64,000 bases of DNA. Source: Entomobacter blattae. Its GTDB lineage: Bacteria > Pseudomonadota > Alphaproteobacteria > Acetobacterales > Acetobacteraceae. Positions 25,394 through 34,900 of the stretch are shown here, piece by piece (positions within the stretch are counted from its first letter, which is position 1; every line of letters begins with the position of its first letter). The position numbers and the translations under genes are program-made. The stretch spans positions 718,501 to 782,500 of the forward strand of contig NZ_CP060244.1 of the NCBI RefSeq assembly GCF_014672835.1, written 5' to 3'. The notes under the pieces were generated by a model, which saw only the letters and a list, made by a program, of their open reading frames with translations, ran no database searches and had not been told where the DNA came from.

Positions 25394-26727
25394 CAAAGCG
25401 TTTGGTTCTGGTGTCAAATCGGGTTCCTTCACCGGGGGAAATGGCTCATCCAGCCGGTGGTTTGGCTGTTGGCTTAAGGGATGCCATAGGCGATCGGAGA
25501 TGTTTATGGTTTGGCTGGTCAGGCAACCAGGTTAAAGAAGGGGACGATATTGCCTTACATACAGATACGGTAGAAAAAGTGACCTTTGCTACAATCGATC
25601 TGACAGAAAAACAGTATGAAGGATTTTATACGGGCTTTTCCAATGGGATACTTTGGCCCTTGTTTCATTACCGTACGGGTCTTATGCAATATGCCCGTTC
25701 AGATTGGAAAAGTTATCTGGAAGTCAATGCCCTTTTTGCTCAGCGGCTAAAGCCGCTCTTACAAAAGAATGATGTTCTCTGGGTGCATGATTATCATCTT
25801 ATTCCTCTGGGGCGCTCTTTACGAGATGGGGGGATTAAAGACAAAATCGGTTTTTTTCTGCATATCCCTTTTCCGCCATGGGGCATTTTTTCTACCTTGC
25901 CTGGGGCAGATCTGCTGTTAATGGATATGCAGGCCTATGATGTTATTGGTGTGCAGACAGAAGAAGATGCCTATAACCTCAATGCTGCTTTTGAATTATT
26001 GGGGCTGAAACCGCGAGCCAAGCCATTTCCGATAGGGATCGATCCAGAGGAGTTTGCTGAGCAGGCAGCAGAAAGCCTTAAGGATATCCACATTCAGCAA
26101 GAAAAACTTAACCTACGTGGTCGAGCCCTGATTATGGGGGTGGACAGGCTGGATTACTCTAAAGGGCTCCCAGAACGGTTGCGGGGATATGCGGCCTTTT
26201 TGGAACGTTATCCTGAATATTTGGGCAAAGTTGTGTTCTTGCAAATTGCTCCCCTCTCTCGTACCGAAGTTCAACAATATCAGGCTTTACGTAAAAGGGT
26301 TGATGAATTGGTAGGCCAAATTAACGGTATTTATACTGAAAGTGGATGGACACCAATCGAGTATGTAACCCGTTCTATCGCACGCCCAATATTGGCGGGG
26401 CTGCATCGTATGAGTGATGTAGCCCTTATTACGCCTTTGCGTGACGGCATGAATTTGGTAGCTAAAGAATATATTGCAGCTCAAGATGAGGACGATCCAG
26501 GGTGTCTTATTTTATCACGTTTTGCGGGGGCGGCTCCGGAACTTGAAGAGGCCATTATTGTTAATCCCTATGATGCTGACGAAATTGCCGATGCCTTGGC
26601 CTTGGCGTTATCGATGAAAAAAGAGGAAAGAAAAAAACGTTGGCAAAAACTTCGCCGCGCAATCGACATTACGACCGCTCACACATGGGCGAAAAGTTTT
26701 ATGGCTGAATTAGATGAAAGACGGTAA
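25390..26727 (+). CDS. otsA: Trehalose-6-phosphate synthase
   Basis: GT20 enzyme forming trehalose 6-phosphate from a nucleotide-glucose and glucose 6-phosphate. From the ATG at 25390 it has 445 residues: LVLVSNRVP, the glycine-rich HPAGGLAVGL, VWVHDYHLIPLG, GVDRLDYSKGLPERL and LRDGMNLVAKEYIA with the donor-binding Glu/Asp. The frame is open 33 nt further upstream, but the ATG overlapping the otsB stop is the natural start. Confidence 0.97.
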   Translation: MTKRLVLVSNRVPSPGEMAHPAGGLAVGLRDAIGDRRCLWFGWSGNQVKEGDDIALHTDTVEKVTFATIDLTEKQYEGFYTGFSNGILWPLFHYRTGLMQYARSDWKSYLEVNALFAQRLKPLLQKNDVLWVHDYHLIPLGRSLRDGGIKDKIGFFLHIPFPPWGIFSTLPGADLLLMDMQAYDVIGVQTEEDAYNLNAAFELLGLKPRAKPFPIGIDPEEFAEQAAESLKDIHIQQEKLNLRGRALIMGVDRLDYSKGLPERLRGYAAFLERYPEYLGKVVFLQIAPLSRTEVQQYQALRKRVDELVGQINGIYTESGWTPIEYVTRSIARPILAGLHRMSDVALITPLRDGMNLVAKEYIAAQDEDDPGCLILSRFAGAAPELEEAIIVNPYDADEIADALALALSMKKEERKKRWQKLRRAIDITTAHTWAKSFMAELDERR

Positions 26728-27259
26728 TATCTTTAGATATGATAGGGTCTTGCTTATTCTGTTATGTGCAATAGGGGTTTTTGCATTATTAACGGCATGG
26801 GTGTTAGAGCATATTCTTGGTCTTGCTCCGTGTGATTTGTGCCTCATGGAGCGGTGGCCTTATCGGGTTATTATTATCTTGGGGATTATCGGGTTTTTTC
26901 TTCCCGCTAAAAAACGAAGCTGGATTATGCTGGCAGCGGGGGCTGTTATGACCGTGAATGTAGGCTTGGCCCTTTTGCATACGGGAATTGAGCAAAATTG
27001 GTGGCCAAGCCCATTAACAGCCTGCCAGGCTCCTGTTTTTAAGGAAGGCTCAATAGCAGAACGCCTTGCTTCCATGCCTACCAGGCCTGTTAAACCCTGT
27101 GATGCCCCAGACTATATTTTGCCTGGTCTTCCTATTTCCGTTACCCTCGCTGATTTATTATTGTCCGTAGGAGTTTGTCTTTTTGGTTTTATTTCAGGTC
27201 TATTCCTTCGTAAACATTATCATTCTTTTCGGTGGGGAGGGAATCGGAAAGAGCCTTAG
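26714..27259 (+). CDS. dsbB: Disulfide bond formation protein DsbB
   Basis: Inner-membrane protein that reoxidises DsbA and passes electrons to ubiquinone. The 181 residues contain four transmembrane helices (about 10-30, 46-62, 70-90, 145-165), the first periplasmic redox pair in APCDLC, and a second pair of Cys in LTACQAP and VKPCDAPD. It overlaps otsA by 14 nt, so it is co-translated with the trehalose genes, an unusual pairing. Confidence 0.95.
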   Translation: MKDGNIFRYDRVLLILLCAIGVFALLTAWVLEHILGLAPCDLCLMERWPYRVIIILGIIGFFLPAKKRSWIMLAAGAVMTVNVGLALLHTGIEQNWWPSPLTACQAPVFKEGSIAERLASMPTRPVKPCDAPDYILPGLPISVTLADLLLSVGVCLFGFISGLFLRKHYHSFRWGGNRKEP

Positions 27260-27684
27260 TTCTTTCCTGGCCGTAAAGGGGCCGTAGTTGTTTTCTTGTG
27301 AAGATGGGGCTTATGGGAGGGGATTTGCTGATGGCGATAGCTGCGGTGTGTATAACGTAGTCGGCGTGAAGGATATTGGGATTGGGAGAGGATCTCCTGA
27401 TCGGTAAGAGGTTTTTTTTGCATGGTTCCTTCAGCGGCTCCTTCAGTTCTCTTCCCCAGGTTTGACGGACGAGAAGGTTGCAGTGCCGGATGGTCTTGTT
27501 GGCTGGAAGAAATTGGAGGAGCATTTTGGGGTATCTCTTGGGGGGCTTCTTGGGAAACCTCTTGGGCGTTGGTTGCAAAACCACCCCATAAGAGCGCCCC
27601 GCCGACAAACAGGGCGTAAGGGATGAGAGGTTTCAATGAAAAAGTCATTCTACGGGTAATGGTTTCTCTTAGGTCAATATTCAT
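27256..27684 (-). CDS. Exported Pro/Gln/His-rich protein, unknown
   Basis: About 142 residues from the ATG at 27684. A signal sequence (ITRRMTFSLKPLIPYALF.., cleavage near TNA-QE) is followed by low-complexity sequence rich in Gln, Pro and Ser, then a basic, His-rich tail (RRLRYTHRSYRHQ, HKPHLHKK). No domain recognised. It overlaps the end of dsbB by 4 nt on the opposite strand. The composition is typical of small periplasmic acetic-acid-bacterial proteins. Confidence 0.65.
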   Translation of the reverse strand: MNIDLRETITRRMTFSLKPLIPYALFVGGALLWGGFATNAQEVSQEAPQEIPQNAPPISSSQQDHPALQPSRPSNLGKRTEGAAEGTMQKKPLTDQEILSQSQYPSRRLRYTHRSYRHQQIPSHKPHLHKKTTTAPLRPGKN

Positions 27685-27976
27685 GGTGTGTGGATCTCCC
27701 AAATATGGTTTCTCTTATTTTTAAGAGAGAATAATACTTTGAAACAAGCAGCAATTATGTCTATAGGGGCAACAAAATCGGGATGGCAGAGCAAGAAAAA
27801 TACCAGGCCAGAGGCTGGTACCTATTGGCAAGAGTGCCAGTCTTTCCCAGATATAAGGATAAAGAGGGTATTGTGCAAAAATGTCTTGATTATGTTCTCT
27901 CTGTTGGGTGAAGAAATATGCTTCAAAAGCCAAAAATACCTGCTCCTCGTATGAGATAAAGAGGTTACAGACCCTT

Positions 27977-30043
27977 ATGAACGGTAGAAATGTGAAGAAG
28001 TTTAATTCTCTTTATAATCATGGTTTTGTAAGGGTTGCCGCCTGCACACCTGTTATAGCGTTAGCAGCTCCTGCTGAGAATGCAGTTCATATTGTTGAAC
28101 AGCTGAATGTAGCCCAAAAAGAAGGGGTGGCTTTATGTGTTTTCCCCGAATTGGTTGTGTCGGGGTATTCTATTGAGGACCTTCTGTTTCAGGAGCCCTT
28201 ACTGAAAGGGGTGGAAGAAGCCTTGGAGACGATTCGGCAGGCTACGGTAGACCTTACACCTGTTTGTGTCGTGGGCGCTCCCTTGCGGTATGGTGTTGGC
28301 CTGTATAATTGCGCCGTTGTCTTGCACAGAGGAAGAATTTTAGGGGTTGTTCCAAAATCCTTCCTTCCCAATTACCGGGAGTTTTATGAAGGCCGGCATT
28401 TTGCAACAGGGGTGGGTATTAAAAAGGCCAGTGTTCGTATCAATCACCAAGAGGTACCTTTCGGGATAGACCTTCTGTTTCAGGCCGATGATGTGCCAGA
28501 CATGGTTCTTGGTATTGAGATTTGTGAAGATCTTTGGGTACCGATCTCACCAGGAACACTTTCTGCTCTGGCGGGCGCTACGGTTATAGCAAACCCTTCT
28601 GCCAGCAATATTACCGTTGCCAAGGCAGAAGTAAGAGATATGCTCTGTCGGTCACAGTCTCTTAAAAATATCTGTGCGTATGTTTATTCTGCCGCGGGAG
28701 CGGGTGAGTCCACCACGGATGTGGCCTGGGATGGGCAGGCCACTATTTTTGAGTATGGAACCAAACTTGCCTCTGGGACCAGGTTTCCTACCCAGCCCAG
28801 CATGGTGATGGCCGATATAGACCTTGGCTTGCTTCAGCAAGAACGTCGGCAGATGGTTACTTTTGATCATAACCGCATTGCTCATGCGGTTGCTTATGAG
28901 GATTTTCGGACGATATCTTTTACCCTATCCCCAGAATATAAGGATTTTGGGTTAAAAAGAGCTGTCCCTCGTTTTCCTTTTGTGCCGAATGAGGCTGCGC
29001 GCCTGGAGCAAGATTGCTATGAAGCTTATACCATTCAGGTTGAAGCCCTTATTCAGCGATTGAAAAATAGTGGTGCTCGTACCATGGTTATTGGTGTTTC
29101 TGGTGGATTGGATTCCACCCAGGCTCTTTTGGTCATGGCTCAGGCAGCGGATAGGTTGGGGTGGGATCGTCAGCAAATTAAGGCTTATACTATGCCAGGG
29201 TTTGGAACTAGTACAGGCACGTTAGAAAATGCCCAGGCCTTGATGGCTTCTCTTCAGGTTTCAGCTGATATTTTGGATATTCGTCCCACTGCAGAGTTGA
29301 TGCTTAAGGAAATAAAGCACCCTTATGCCGAGGGTAAGCCGGTTTATGATATTACTTTTGAGAACGTGCAAGCAGGGCTAAGAACCGATTATTTATTTCG
29401 GCTTGCTAATCAGTTTAACGGGTTGGTCATTGGCACTGGAGACCTCTCCGAGTTGGCCTTGGGGTGGTGTACATATGGTGTTGGGGATCAGATGTCGCAT
29501 TATGCGGTGAATGCGGGTTTGCCAAAAACGCTTATTCAGCATCTTATTCGTTGGGTTGTCTCTTCACAAGACTTTCCACAGGATGTAGGAAGGGTATTAC
29601 TTTCCATTCTGGAAACAGAAATTTCACCCGAACTGCTCCCTATCGGGGGAGACCAACCGTTACAAAGTACAGAAGAAAAGATAGGACCATATGCTCTTCA
29701 GGATTTTAACCTCTTTTATACACTCCGTTATGGGTTTTCTCCGTCAAAAATTGCTTTTTTGGCGCAAATAGCCTGGCACGATAAAACTCAAGGGGATTGG
29801 CCCTCTGGCTATCCAGATGCGAAAAAAATAGAATACGATCTTGCTACAATCAGACAATGGCTTGTGGTGTTTGTAAGGCGTTTTTTTGGTTTTAGTCAAT
29901 TTAAGCGTTCTGCATTACCTAATGGTCCGAAAATTATAGCTGGCGGAGCCCTCTCCCCACGGGGAGATTGGCGGGCGCCTTCAGATGGGAATGCCCGTAT
30001 ATGGCTTGCAGAGATTGAACGTAATATTCCCACAAATCAATAA
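27977..30043 (+). CDS. nadE: Glutamine-dependent NAD+ synthetase
   Basis: Final step of NAD synthesis, with ammonia from glutamine. The 688-residue protein (start ATG 27977; the frame is open from 27908) has an N-terminal nitrilase-like glutaminase domain with the triad Glu in FPELVVSG, Lys in VPKSFLPNYREFYEGR, and Cys in GIEICEDLWVP, then an NAD synthase domain with the PP-loop GVSGGLDSTQALL and GTGDLSELALGWCTYG. The size matches the Mycobacterium-type octameric enzyme, which channels ammonia. Confidence 0.97.
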   Translation: MNGRNVKKFNSLYNHGFVRVAACTPVIALAAPAENAVHIVEQLNVAQKEGVALCVFPELVVSGYSIEDLLFQEPLLKGVEEALETIRQATVDLTPVCVVGAPLRYGVGLYNCAVVLHRGRILGVVPKSFLPNYREFYEGRHFATGVGIKKASVRINHQEVPFGIDLLFQADDVPDMVLGIEICEDLWVPISPGTLSALAGATVIANPSASNITVAKAEVRDMLCRSQSLKNICAYVYSAAGAGESTTDVAWDGQATIFEYGTKLASGTRFPTQPSMVMADIDLGLLQQERRQMVTFDHNRIAHAVAYEDFRTISFTLSPEYKDFGLKRAVPRFPFVPNEAARLEQDCYEAYTIQVEALIQRLKNSGARTMVIGVSGGLDSTQALLVMAQAADRLGWDRQQIKAYTMPGFGTSTGTLENAQALMASLQVSADILDIRPTAELMLKEIKHPYAEGKPVYDITFENVQAGLRTDYLFRLANQFNGLVIGTGDLSELALGWCTYGVGDQMSHYAVNAGLPKTLIQHLIRWVVSSQDFPQDVGRVLLSILETEISPELLPIGGDQPLQSTEEKIGPYALQDFNLFYTLRYGFSPSKIAFLAQIAWHDKTQGDWPSGYPDAKKIEYDLATIRQWLVVFVRRFFGFSQFKRSALPNGPKIIAGGALSPRGDWRAPSDGNARIWLAEIERNIPTNQ

Positions 30044-30072
30044 CCCATTAGGAACAGAAAAATTCAGTCACC

Positions 30073-30105
30073 TTATCAGGCTCTAGAATATCAAGAACCT
30101 GATAA
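30073..30105 (+). terminator. Inverted repeat after nadE
   Basis: TTATCAGG (30073-30080) and CCTGATAA (30098-30105) with a 17-nt spacer, starting 30 nt after the nadE stop. No U-run follows. A weak terminator or stability element is possible. Confidence 0.4.
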
Positions 30106-30630
30106 ATTCCTGGACTGTTACTGTTACAGACCCGTATGGGGAATTGTATGTTGTGAGGGATTGCTGTTACGCAAGATACAGGCCTTAGCGGTGTTGCCCG
30201 TAGGGGGTATTTGAATGTCTGAAGGTCTGAAGGTCGTGTTTGCAACGGCTATAGGTCTTGAACATTGCTCTTCCTACCGCTGGAGCTGATTACTTCATTA
30301 ACAATCACCTGACGACTTGGTTTGCCGATCGGTTTGATGCTTTTAGAAGAGAGTTCCCCCCCCCTGCTTTTCCTTTCCTCAGTGTAAATTGACCCATAGA
30401 ATGGAACTAAAAAATAGACGAGATTATGTGGGAAGGTCGGGGATATGACGGGACAATAGTTGGCGGTTTACTACGGGGTTTAGGTAGGGTGTGGATAAAA
30501 AATGAGGCTTTTTGGTTTGACCATTTTGTGTCAGCAACAAAGTGGGGTTTTTAGGGGATTTTGTTAATTTCTTGGAACAAAGCTCTTTTTATTCGAATAA
30601 CCTTCGAGTGGCGTTCGATCAAGGGGTTTT

Positions 30631-30652
30631 GGGCATTTAGTGTGCCCTTTTT
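30631..30652 (+). terminator. Intrinsic terminator with no assigned gene
   Basis: GGGCA (30631-30635), loop TTTAGTG, TGCCC (30643-30647), then TTTTT. Nearest upstream gene on this strand is nadE, 590 nt away, so it may end an unrecognised transcript. Confidence 0.6.
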
Positions 30653-30894
30653 ATTTGGTTTGGTGCCAAAAAGAGTATGAAGTTGAATTATTTATGAATC
30701 TTTTAACGTAAGTAATTGAAATATATAGGGTATTTTAATTCACTCACAGACTTATGGATAAACAGCTCTATGGATAAAAAAGAGTGTGAAGTCAGTTTTT
30801 TACCTATTAGATTACTGCCTTCATTTTTATTCATATTTTATCTACAGAACTATGCACAGTTTTGAGGGATTAAATTGTTAACCCACTCTTTTAT

Positions 30895-31581
30895 TTAATT
30901 ACCCATATGGCCTGAACGCCAGATGACTTTACCGATTATTTGAACTGGGCTTCCCCCACCTTCTATCATTGCCTGCAGTTGTTTTGCGTTTAACTCTTCT
31001 GGGGGATAAAGCGTGTTATCACTTATCACCTGTATATTCCCATTGACCAACCGCCTTAATCGTTTAACCAGTAATTCATTTTCAACTCTTACAACGTAAA
31101 TGGCACCGCTTACAAGTTCATCAATATCTGTTTGAACTAAAATTGTATCGCCATCATGGAGTGTGGGGAACATGCTATCCCCGCTAACGGTCACAGCAAT
31201 AACGTGTTTCCAGTTAATGGAGCTGTAATCTAGTAGGAGTTTTTTCGGTAAAACAACCAGGTCTTTTACATCTTGGGAAATGGGCTCAACGCCGTGGTCA
31301 GCAGAAATAGTAACGTCGTAGATAGGGATAGAAATGACCTCTTTAGAGCTAATAGAGGGGCTACTACCGGCTTCCATATTGCCCACACCATCAATAAGCC
31401 ATTCAAGAGAAATGTTACATGCTTTAGCCAGTTTTGAAGCAATACTGACCTTCATTTCTCCCTTTCCGCTCAGGTAGTTATTCAGGGAAGTTTGAGATAT
31501 CCCAGCGGCCTTTGCTACAGAGCTATACCCCCCACCGCGCTGTAAAGCTTTTTTAAGGCGGTTAGCTAAAGTATTGGTCAC
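30895..31581 (-). CDS. LexA/CI-like S24 repressor
   Basis: A 228-residue protein with an N-terminal helix-turn-helix (residues 17-40, SSVAKAAGISQTSLNNYL) and a C-terminal S24 peptidase domain with Ser136 in SGDSMFPTLHDGDTIL and Lys173 in ELLVKRLRR. The usual Ala-Gly self-cleavage site is Ala94-Asp95 (ISADHG), so RecA-stimulated cleavage may be impaired. It starts at GTG. No phage genes are nearby: either a stress regulator or the last relic of a prophage. Confidence 0.88.
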   Translation of the reverse strand: MTNTLANRLKKALQRGGGYSSVAKAAGISQTSLNNYLSGKGEMKVSIASKLAKACNISLEWLIDGVGNMEAGSSPSISSKEVISIPIYDVTISADHGVEPISQDVKDLVVLPKKLLLDYSSINWKHVIAVTVSGDSMFPTLHDGDTILVQTDIDELVSGAIYVVRVENELLVKRLRRLVNGNIQVISDNTLYPPEELNAKQLQAMIEGGGSPVQIIGKVIWRSGHMGN

Positions 31582-31713
31582 AACACTTTTCTTTATAAAA
31601 AATTGCCGATAACAAAATTTTTATATTGAATACAAAAGAAAAGTTTAGTATCTTCCATATTAAGAGCTTTCGTAAAAGAGTTCTAAAGAAGTTTAGTAAA
31701 AGTTTTAAAAATA

Positions 31714-31735
31714 GTTCCCGTCGGCAAACGGGAAC
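31714..31735 (-). promoter_or_regulatory. Perfect 8-bp inverted repeat upstream of the S24 repressor
   Basis: GTTCCCGT (31714-31721) and ACGGGAAC (31728-31735) with a 6-nt centre. It is 133 nt upstream of the repressor start and 200 nt past the end of the glycosyltransferase gene. T-rich sequence flanks it on both strands, so it can be a terminator for the glycosyltransferase gene or an operator for the repressor. Confidence 0.55.
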
Positions 31736-31852
31736 ATTTTTAGGGAAGCAATCCATGTTATCTACTATAGATAAGGGCACTTTAGACTGAAAGGAAAAGA
31801 AGGTAGGTCAAGAATAGTGTTTTAATGTGAATCCCACAAGGGCTTCCCGAAA

Positions 31853-31936
31853 GGTCAGCAGTGATCTAAGCTCCTTAAAAGGTGCTAGTGCTGACTCATG
31901 GGCAAGCGGTAGTCTAAGCTTTTAAAAGAGGTGGGA
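31853..31936. repeat. Imperfect direct repeat next to the glycosyltransferase gene
   Basis: Two copies of about 34 bp (31853-31887 and 31902-31936) share a core of the form GTNGTCTAAGCTNNTTAAAAG. Identity is roughly 70-75%. The surrounding 31582-31936 stretch holds no gene. Confidence 0.5.
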
Positions 31937-34900
31937 TTAGTGGCGATGTAATCCCTCTCGGGCAAGGATTTTAACCCAAGGGTGGCGATTTTCTACAAAT
32001 TCAACCACTTTGGGTTTATGGGTGTTTTGCTCGGTGAGGGTGTTGGTCATAGAAGTATGATGGACTCGGTATTCGGCTAGAATAGTTTTAGCTTGCACAC
32101 CATATAGACCCATTTCTGCAAATGTACACCATAAGTCAAAATCTTCCCATCCCATGGCTTCCCGATTGACATAGTAACCGCCCGCTGCAGCCCACCCCCA
32201 ACGAGTAATCATGGCCATGGCATCTATATAATTTCCACGGACAAGAGAGAGCGGGTAGTAGGGAGGTTCACCTTGAGGTCTTTCCCCCATGAGGTTAGAT
32301 TTTTCTCCAAAAGGTTGAATAAGGGGGTAGGCAAAAGCAGCAAGCGGATTGTCTTTAAGGGTTTTGAGCAAGGTAGAGCAGGCCGCTGGGAGAAGCCGGT
32401 TATCAGCATCAAGTTGCATGATATAAGGGGTTTCGGTTGCGGCAATCCCAATATTTCGGGCTCCTCCTAAGCCACTATTTTTCTGGCTTTGGAGAATATA
32501 TAACCGGTTAAAGCGGTTGGCATGGTCTTGCGCCCAATTGACTAGTAGTTCTTGAGAGGAATCAGAAGAGCCATCATCAACCACGATAAGGTCTATTACA
32601 GAAAGATCTTGTTGATAGACGGAGTCCAAGGCTTCTTTAATGCAATGGGCATAGTTGTAAGAGGTAATAACAACACTAACCTCTGCGCTTTCCAGCATAT
32701 CTCTGGCATAAAGAATGGTGCTTTCAGGGACAACAGGTACAATGCCTTGGCTATACGGCCCTCTTTTGATTAAAAGCTCCATGGATTCGGTGGCGGTAGA
32801 GGTTTTGGAAATACTATCAAGGAATACTTTAAATTGTTTACCCTGCCGTTCGGGGCCAAAGTTCCACAATACAGAATGATAAGCGGCCTGAGCCATTTTT
32901 TGGCGGAGGTCAGGATTATCAATCAATTCAAGCAGATAGTGTTCCCATTCTTCTGGGGTTGTCGCAAGGAAGCCTGTTTTCCCATGGATAACCAGCCTTT
33001 TGAACGGCCCTGTGGGTGAGACAACGGAACAGACATTGGCAAGGGCTGCTTCGGTAAATTTGATTTCACTCTTGGCATTACAGAAAATATTATCGACTTC
33101 TAGCGGTGCGATGGAGATATCAAACCGGCTAAACTCATAGGAGAGTTCTTCAAGTGGTACGGTATCTCGCCATTCCACTTGGCTGGATAATTCCAGAAGT
33201 TCAGGGAATTCTTCCATAATGAGGATAGGGCGTTTGTTTCCAGACTCACGAAACAGCACAAGCCGCACTTCAGGACGCTGACGCAGAACCTTTATTAGGG
33301 CAGGAAGGGCTACGAGGAAGTCTTTCTGATGGGTTCTGGTTCCACTTGTATAGCCAATGCGTATCAACCCATCAGAGGCGAGAAGCTGTCTTTGGCGTAC
33401 ACACCGGCGGGCAAAAGTCAGCATTGTCCTGTCATAAATGTTGCGCATCACCTGTACTGGCGGAATTGCTTCAGACATTTGCTGAGCAAGTTCTGGTGTT
33501 GAGGCTATTCCATAGTCGGAGCGTACCAAGGTTCGGCGCACATTGGTAAAGAATTGTTCGGTATGGTATTCTGTTGACCCTATGGTTCTAATACCGTCAA
33601 TAATGTCAATACGGGCGAGTTCTGGTTTAAAGACAATATCGTCCGCATCGAAAATAACAGGAATACCTTTTTCATGGGCAAGGTGGATCATAATATCCAC
33701 ATGGCCGCTAAATTCTGCCCGCCAAACAATTAAGCAGTCTGCCCAGGTGATATGATCGGGGTTGATGTCCGCCAGGTTAGCGACCTGAGCATCTAACCCT
33801 GCTAACCGGCACGCTTCAGCGTTGCGGTAACATCTATAAAGTACACCCGGTGTATGGGGCTCTCCAGCAACGAAGAGAACATTTTGGATTTTGCCTTTTT
33901 CGTGTTCACGCAGAGTGGGAGGAAGGAGAACTTCTGGATCGATCACTTCCAAAAGCAGGTCTTCTTCAAGGTTGGAAGGCGTGTCATCGCGACCGATTTC
34001 ACGTTCAAGTGTTAAGAGAGCTGTAGAATCCTCAGAGCTGGAAATATTTTCATTTTCTTCAGAAAGAGAATCTCCAGAAAGGGAATGAGATGATGATTCT
34101 GGCGCTGAGGTCTCCTTAGACTGCTGTTCTTTTTGAGAGGGAGGTTCAGAAGAAGTTGGATTTTCAACAGCAACAAGAGTACCATTTTCGGATTCGGGCC
34201 CTCCTGGAAGGTCGATTTGTGGGTTGAGCTGGTGGGGCTCTTTTTGAAGAGTGTCTTGAATATTCTCTTGCGCCCTATCTTTCATCCTATCTTTCTGGTG
34301 GGAGGAAGGCGAAAAAGCCTGCTGGAAAACCTTTGTCCAAGAAGGAATTCGCAGAAAAGGAGAGGGTTTTGATTTGCTCTTTTCTGTGTTTTTGTGGTCG
34401 TCTTCTGGTTTTACTTCTTCAGCTTGGGCTGAGCCTTCAAGAGAAGAAACCGATTCCATGGGCCTGTTTTTTTCTTTTGGAGGTTGGCTTTTCTCACCAG
34501 AGGCACTTGTATTCGATAGGGTGGCGTGATGGGCAATAAGAGGTTGGGATTCTTCTGGCAGTGTTTTGAGGGTAAGGGCCCATGATGTTTGGGCGTTCTC
34601 TTTCCTCTCTTCAGCAAGACGTTGATGGAGTTTTTGGTTCGAGTGCGATAAAGCCTTAAGGTTTTGTTGAAGCAGGCTAATATGGTGCTGCAATGTCTCG
34701 ATATGCGCTTGGGAGGCTGCGAGCTTGTCGGCAGTTTCCTTTTGTCGTTCTGCAAAAAGAGCGGTATTTTTTTCGCTTTTATGCAAGTTGATTTGCAGCT
34801 TTTGGATCACTTCCATCTTTTCAGAGGCAGAACGCTCGGGGAGTAGCTTTTTCTGTTTATGAGATTCTAGAGTTTGGACTGCAAGAATATCTTTTTGCCA

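Larger units (their letters stand above)
30044..30894. other. 850-bp region without a recognised gene, ending in a terminator
   Basis: Contains the inverted repeat after nadE, a run of eight C near 30357, and the clear terminator at 30631-30652. The plus strand between about 30380 and 30630 has no credible coding frame but leads into that terminator, so a small RNA is possible. The rest looks like eroded sequence. The minus-strand frame at 30048-30245 is not convincing. Confidence 0.5.

Noticed and set aside
30048..30245. Minus-strand 65-codon frame after nadE
   Set aside because: The C-terminal part reads protein-like but I cannot match it to a family, and it overlaps the nadE-side inverted repeat.
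30895..31581. Prophage region signalled by the S24 repressor
   Set aside because: No integrase, structural, lysis or replication genes within 10 kb on either side.
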